Assembly (NCBI GenBank): GCA_037443685.1
Contig: JBBINX010000050.1
Coordinates: 1-17,011, forward strand
Reading direction: 5' to 3'
DNA length: 17,011 bases
Source of the DNA: JAHJRJ01 sp037443685
GTDB taxonomy: Bacteria; Bacteroidota; Ignavibacteria; UBA10030; BY39
Shown here: positions 14,354 to 17,011 of the stretch, piece by piece
Numbering within the stretch: the first letter of the stretch is position 1
How the letters are laid out: every line of letters starts with the position of its first letter
The notes under the pieces: generated by a model
What the model saw: the letters and a program-made list of their open reading frames with translations, nothing else
Told to the model about the DNA's origin: nothing
Databases searched by the model: none
Translations under genes and position numbers: made by a program

Positions 14354-17011
14354 ATGTATTTTTTAACAATTTTTAATCTAAAAAGATTTTATACTTTTTT
14401 AAATCTGATATTATTAACCTTAGTAACTTGCATCACCACCTTTTCTCAGGTTGCTGATGAGAGATGGTCATTTCCTAAAACAATCCTTAAACCTACTGGT
14501 GAGACAGTCGATATTTCTGAGTTTAAGGATATTCCACCTTCTACAGAATATAAAGAGTACTTGACAAAAACTGGAAAAGTAACAATTGGACCAAATGTAA
14601 GAATGTGGCCTAATCCAGCTTCCACACAAAGCGAAATGGCAATATGTACACATCCTACGAATCCTAATATAGTTTTTGCAGGATCGAATGCAGCAGGTAA
14701 TCCGACAGTGAACTGGCTGAGTCAGGGATGGTATATCACTTCAAACGGTGGAACATCATGGTACGGCTCCGATACACTTCCACCTCATGTAGTCGGAGGT
14801 TTTTCTAAATATACATCTGATCCGGTTACCGCTATTGACCTCAATGGTAATCTTTACTTCAATACAATATTTTATAGTTCGTCCTCGGGTGATATTGTAG
14901 TAACAAAATCTACAAACATGGGAACTACTTGGTCAAATTTTGTCTCGCTCCCAGATCCGGGGATTGATGAAGATAAAAACTGGATGACTGTAGATGTGAA
15001 CCCTTCAAGTCCGTATGTCGGTAATATCTATGTAGCATATACTGACTTCAATTCGACAGGTGGGGCTTATAGAAGGATTAGATTTGGTCGTTCTACCAAT
15101 CAGGGGGATTCATTTACTCCAAATCCGACTGTAAATATTAGCGGTACTCAAAACTATCTAGATCAAGGTGTTAACCTTGCGGTTGGACCGAATGGCGAAG
15201 TATATGCTACTTGGTCAAATTATATCACAAGTTCGCTAACATCAAGTAATGTAGGTTTTACGAAATCGACCGACGGGGGTGTAACTTTCTCTACTCCAAT
15301 ATTCACAACAACAAACGTTCTGGATATTCGCGGTAATCTTGTAAAGGGTGGGAACACGATAAGAGTAAGTAGTTTCCCGGCTATAGATGTTGATCGCAGC
15401 GAGACACATAATCGAGGTAATATTTACATTGTGTATCCGGCAAAGAATCCCACTGCACCAGATATATTTTTACTCAGGTCAACAAATGGTGGAGCGAACT
15501 GGTCAAGCCCAATTCGTGTTAATACAGCCGATGTGAATAAAGACCAGTGGTATCCGTCTGTGGCAGTTGATCCTGCTACTGGTGCCGTTTATGTAGTTTA
15601 TTATGATAGCAGAGAGTTTCCTTCTAACGATTCAGCATGCGTTTATATCTCTCGGTCACTTGATGGCGGTTTAACTTTTGAAGATATTAAAATTAGTGAT
15701 AGAAATTTTTTACCTAAGTCTATTACTGGATTAGCAACCGGTTATATGGGCGACTATATAGATATCGCGGCATTGAATGGCATCGTTTGGCCCGTATGGA
15801 ACGACAACCGCACAGGTTGGCATCAAGGTTACACAGCGAAAGTTATTTTCGGTCCAACTATAAATCATACCAAATTACCTAACACAGAAAATTTAAATGG
15901 ACCATACACAGTTACTGCAGAGATAAGCAGTTCGATACCCCTTGACTTAAATAATATAAAAGTGTATTGGGGAAGGGGCTCATCTTTTACAGATTCAGTT
16001 TTAATGACTAATACCAGCGGCAATAATTTTACAGCAAATATTCCCGGTAACAGTCTGCCGGCTACGTATAGATATTATATTTATGCAAAAGATAATGCGG
16101 GCGGTTTTTCAAGTCATCCCGGCGGTGCACCTTCGGCGTTCCATTCTTTCGAAGTTGGAATTGATAATACACCACCAGTAGTAACTTCTACTCCTCTCGG
16201 AAATCAATACCGGGAAATGTGGCCAGCTAAAGTAAGTGCCATTGTTACTGATAATATAGGCATTGACTCAGTATGGGTAGAGTGGACCAAAAATGATGTC
16301 CCGACAGTTTACAAATTTCGTTTGAATTTGGTTAGTGGAAGTCTCTATGAAGGATTATTTAATAGAGATTCTTCTTTCTTCGTTCTAGGGGATTCGGTGA
16401 GTTATAAAGTTTTTGCTCGCGATAATTCGAGCAATGCCAATGTCGGATTCACACCCGCAACCGGTTTCTTTAAATTTAATTTTATTCCCGACACAGAATT
16501 TCCTGTAATTACCCACTCGGCAATTCGTAATCAACCCAAATTACGTTGGCCCACAACCGTCAAAGCGACAATAACAGATAATATGGGAATTGATTCTGCT
16601 TGGATCGAATATTACAAAAATATTCCTGCATTAAGCGGGAAATTTTATTTGGTTAATTTATCAGGAAATTTGTGGGAAGCTGTTTGGAATTTGGATACTT
16701 CGCAAGTTCAAATCGGCGATTCACTATTCTATAAAATAGTAGCACGTGATAAATCGACGAATCGAAATATCACATACAATCCTTCGGATGGATTAAATAA
16801 ATTTGCAATAATATCAACCAAAGGAATTGTACTTGTAGTTGATGATGATGGTACAGCTCTAAAAGACGGGTTTGAAAAATCTGATAAGGGTGATTATCCG
16901 TATAAAGCTGAGCTTAAGGGTGTAACGAGCCGGTTAATACAAAGGACACTAATACCTGCCGGCTACATCGTAGATACAGTATCATTTGCAATCCACGATG
17001 CGTCCCAGTAT
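14354..17011 (+). CDS. Large secreted Asp-box (BNR) propeller and Ig-like repeat protein, 3' end outside window
   Basis: An open frame of 886 codons from ATG 14354 to the window edge with no stop. GAGGG lies upstream, and no other in-frame ATG occurs before codon 91. A signal peptide covers about 1-32 (ends TTFSQ). Six Asp boxes of the S-x-x-x-G-x-x-[FW] type start at S130, S186, S247, S305, S376 and S435, at intervals of 56-71 residues, as expected for a sialidase-like beta-propeller; the DQWYPSVAVDP (397-) and GDYIDIAA (466-473) segments fit. No FRIP motif is seen, so enzymatic sialidase activity is not supported. About 495-600 is a first Ig-like unit, and two clear tandem Ig-like repeats of about 109 residues follow (near 606 and 715). 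From G824, GIVLVVDDDG begins a probable alpha/beta domain. Other domains, including a possible type IX secretion tail, would lie beyond the window. Confidence 0.88.
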   Translation, partial: MYFLTIFNLKRFYTFLNLILLTLVTCITTFSQVADERWSFPKTILKPTGETVDISEFKDIPPSTEYKEYLTKTGKVTIGPNVRMWPNPASTQSEMAICTHPTNPNIVFAGSNAAGNPTVNWLSQGWYITSNGGTSWYGSDTLPPHVVGGFSKYTSDPVTAIDLNGNLYFNTIFYSSSSGDIVVTKSTNMGTTWSNFVSLPDPGIDEDKNWMTVDVNPSSPYVGNIYVAYTDFNSTGGAYRRIRFGRSTNQGDSFTPNPTVNISGTQNYLDQGVNLAVGPNGEVYATWSNYITSSLTSSNVGFTKSTDGGVTFSTPIFTTTNVLDIRGNLVKGGNTIRVSSFPAIDVDRSETHNRGNIYIVYPAKNPTAPDIFLLRSTNGGANWSSPIRVNTADVNKDQWYPSVAVDPATGAVYVVYYDSREFPSNDSACVYISRSLDGGLTFEDIKISDRNFLPKSITGLATGYMGDYIDIAALNGIVWPVWNDNRTGWHQGYTAKVIFGPTINHTKLPNTENLNGPYTVTAEISSSIPLDLNNIKVYWGRGSSFTDSVLMTNTSGNNFTANIPGNSLPATYRYYIYAKDNAGGFSSHPGGAPSAFHSFEVGIDNTPPVVTSTPLGNQYREMWPAKVSAIVTDNIGIDSVWVEWTKNDVPTVYKFRLNLVSGSLYEGLFNRDSSFFVLGDSVSYKVFARDNSSNANVGFTPATGFFKFNFIPDTEFPVITHSAIRNQPKLRWPTTVKATITDNMGIDSAWIEYYKNIPALSGKFYLVNLSGNLWEAVWNLDTSQVQIGDSLFYKIVARDKSTNRNITYNPSDGLNKFAIISTKGIVLVVDDDGTALKDGFEKSDKGDYPYKAELKGVTSRLIQRTLIPAGYIVDTVSFAIHDASQY

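Noticed and set aside
14741..15680. Sialidase annotation for the Asp-box protein
   Set aside because: Six Asp boxes show a propeller fold, but no FRIP motif is evident and Asp boxes occur in many non-sialidase proteins.
1..17011. Defence system, prophage, IS element, CRISPR array or rRNA/tRNA genes
   Set aside because: None of the recognisable proteins belong to such systems, no regular repeat-spacer arrays are visible and no tRNA- or rRNA-like sequence was recognised by eye. Apart from the two palindromic spacers, the window looks like core chromosome.

Overview
The window is about 17 kb of AT-rich bacterial chromosome, most of it ordinary core genes on the plus strand. The gene set suggests the Bacteroidota-Chlorobiota-Ignavibacteriota (FCB) lineage, perhaps something like Ignavibacteria. 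The main clues are an FtsK-LolA gene pair, an RNase G with an acidic insertion in its S1 domain, a small transaldolase, and a large secreted Asp-box/Ig-like protein with an FSQ-type signal-peptide end. Purine-rich ribosome binding sites and a TTGACA-type promoter fit Ignavibacteriota/Chlorobiota better than classical Bacteroidota. The lineage is inferred from style and was not tested by any search.

Layout. Bases 1-54 are probably the tail of an upstream gene. A small VOC (glyoxalase-fold) protein follows at 223-606. A 349-base gene-free stretch (607-955) is rich in inverted repeats and leads into a tight gene run: rng, a transaldolase, gcvT, comB-like, ftsK, lolA-like and a YbhN-type membrane protein (956-9072). 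Junctions in this run are overlaps or gaps of 0-8 bases, so it reads as one operon. A 108-base imperfect palindrome (9077-9184) separates it from a second run: uppP, a secreted cyclophilin, an APC amino-acid permease and holA (9205-13098). A SPOR-domain membrane protein follows, possibly with its own promoter. A 95-residue membrane protein on the minus strand abuts its stop codon with no gap. After a 287-base AT-rich region with a good sigma70-like promoter, a long secreted protein starts at 14354 and runs off the window still open (886 codons).

How the genes fit together. Much of the window serves the envelope and cell cycle: FtsK (chromosome translocation at the septum), LolA (lipoprotein carriage), UppP (lipid-carrier recycling), a YbhN-like membrane protein, a periplasmic cyclophilin and a SPOR protein (peptidoglycan/septum). 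These sit with RNA processing (RNase G), replication (holA) and small central-metabolism genes (transaldolase, gcvT, comB).

I see no CRISPR array, defence island, prophage, IS element, tRNA or rRNA, and no clearly new multi-gene system. The points most worth a second look are the alternative stem-loops before rng, the folded palindromic element before uppP, the second ribosome binding site inside the cyclophilin gene, and the modular secreted protein at the right edge.
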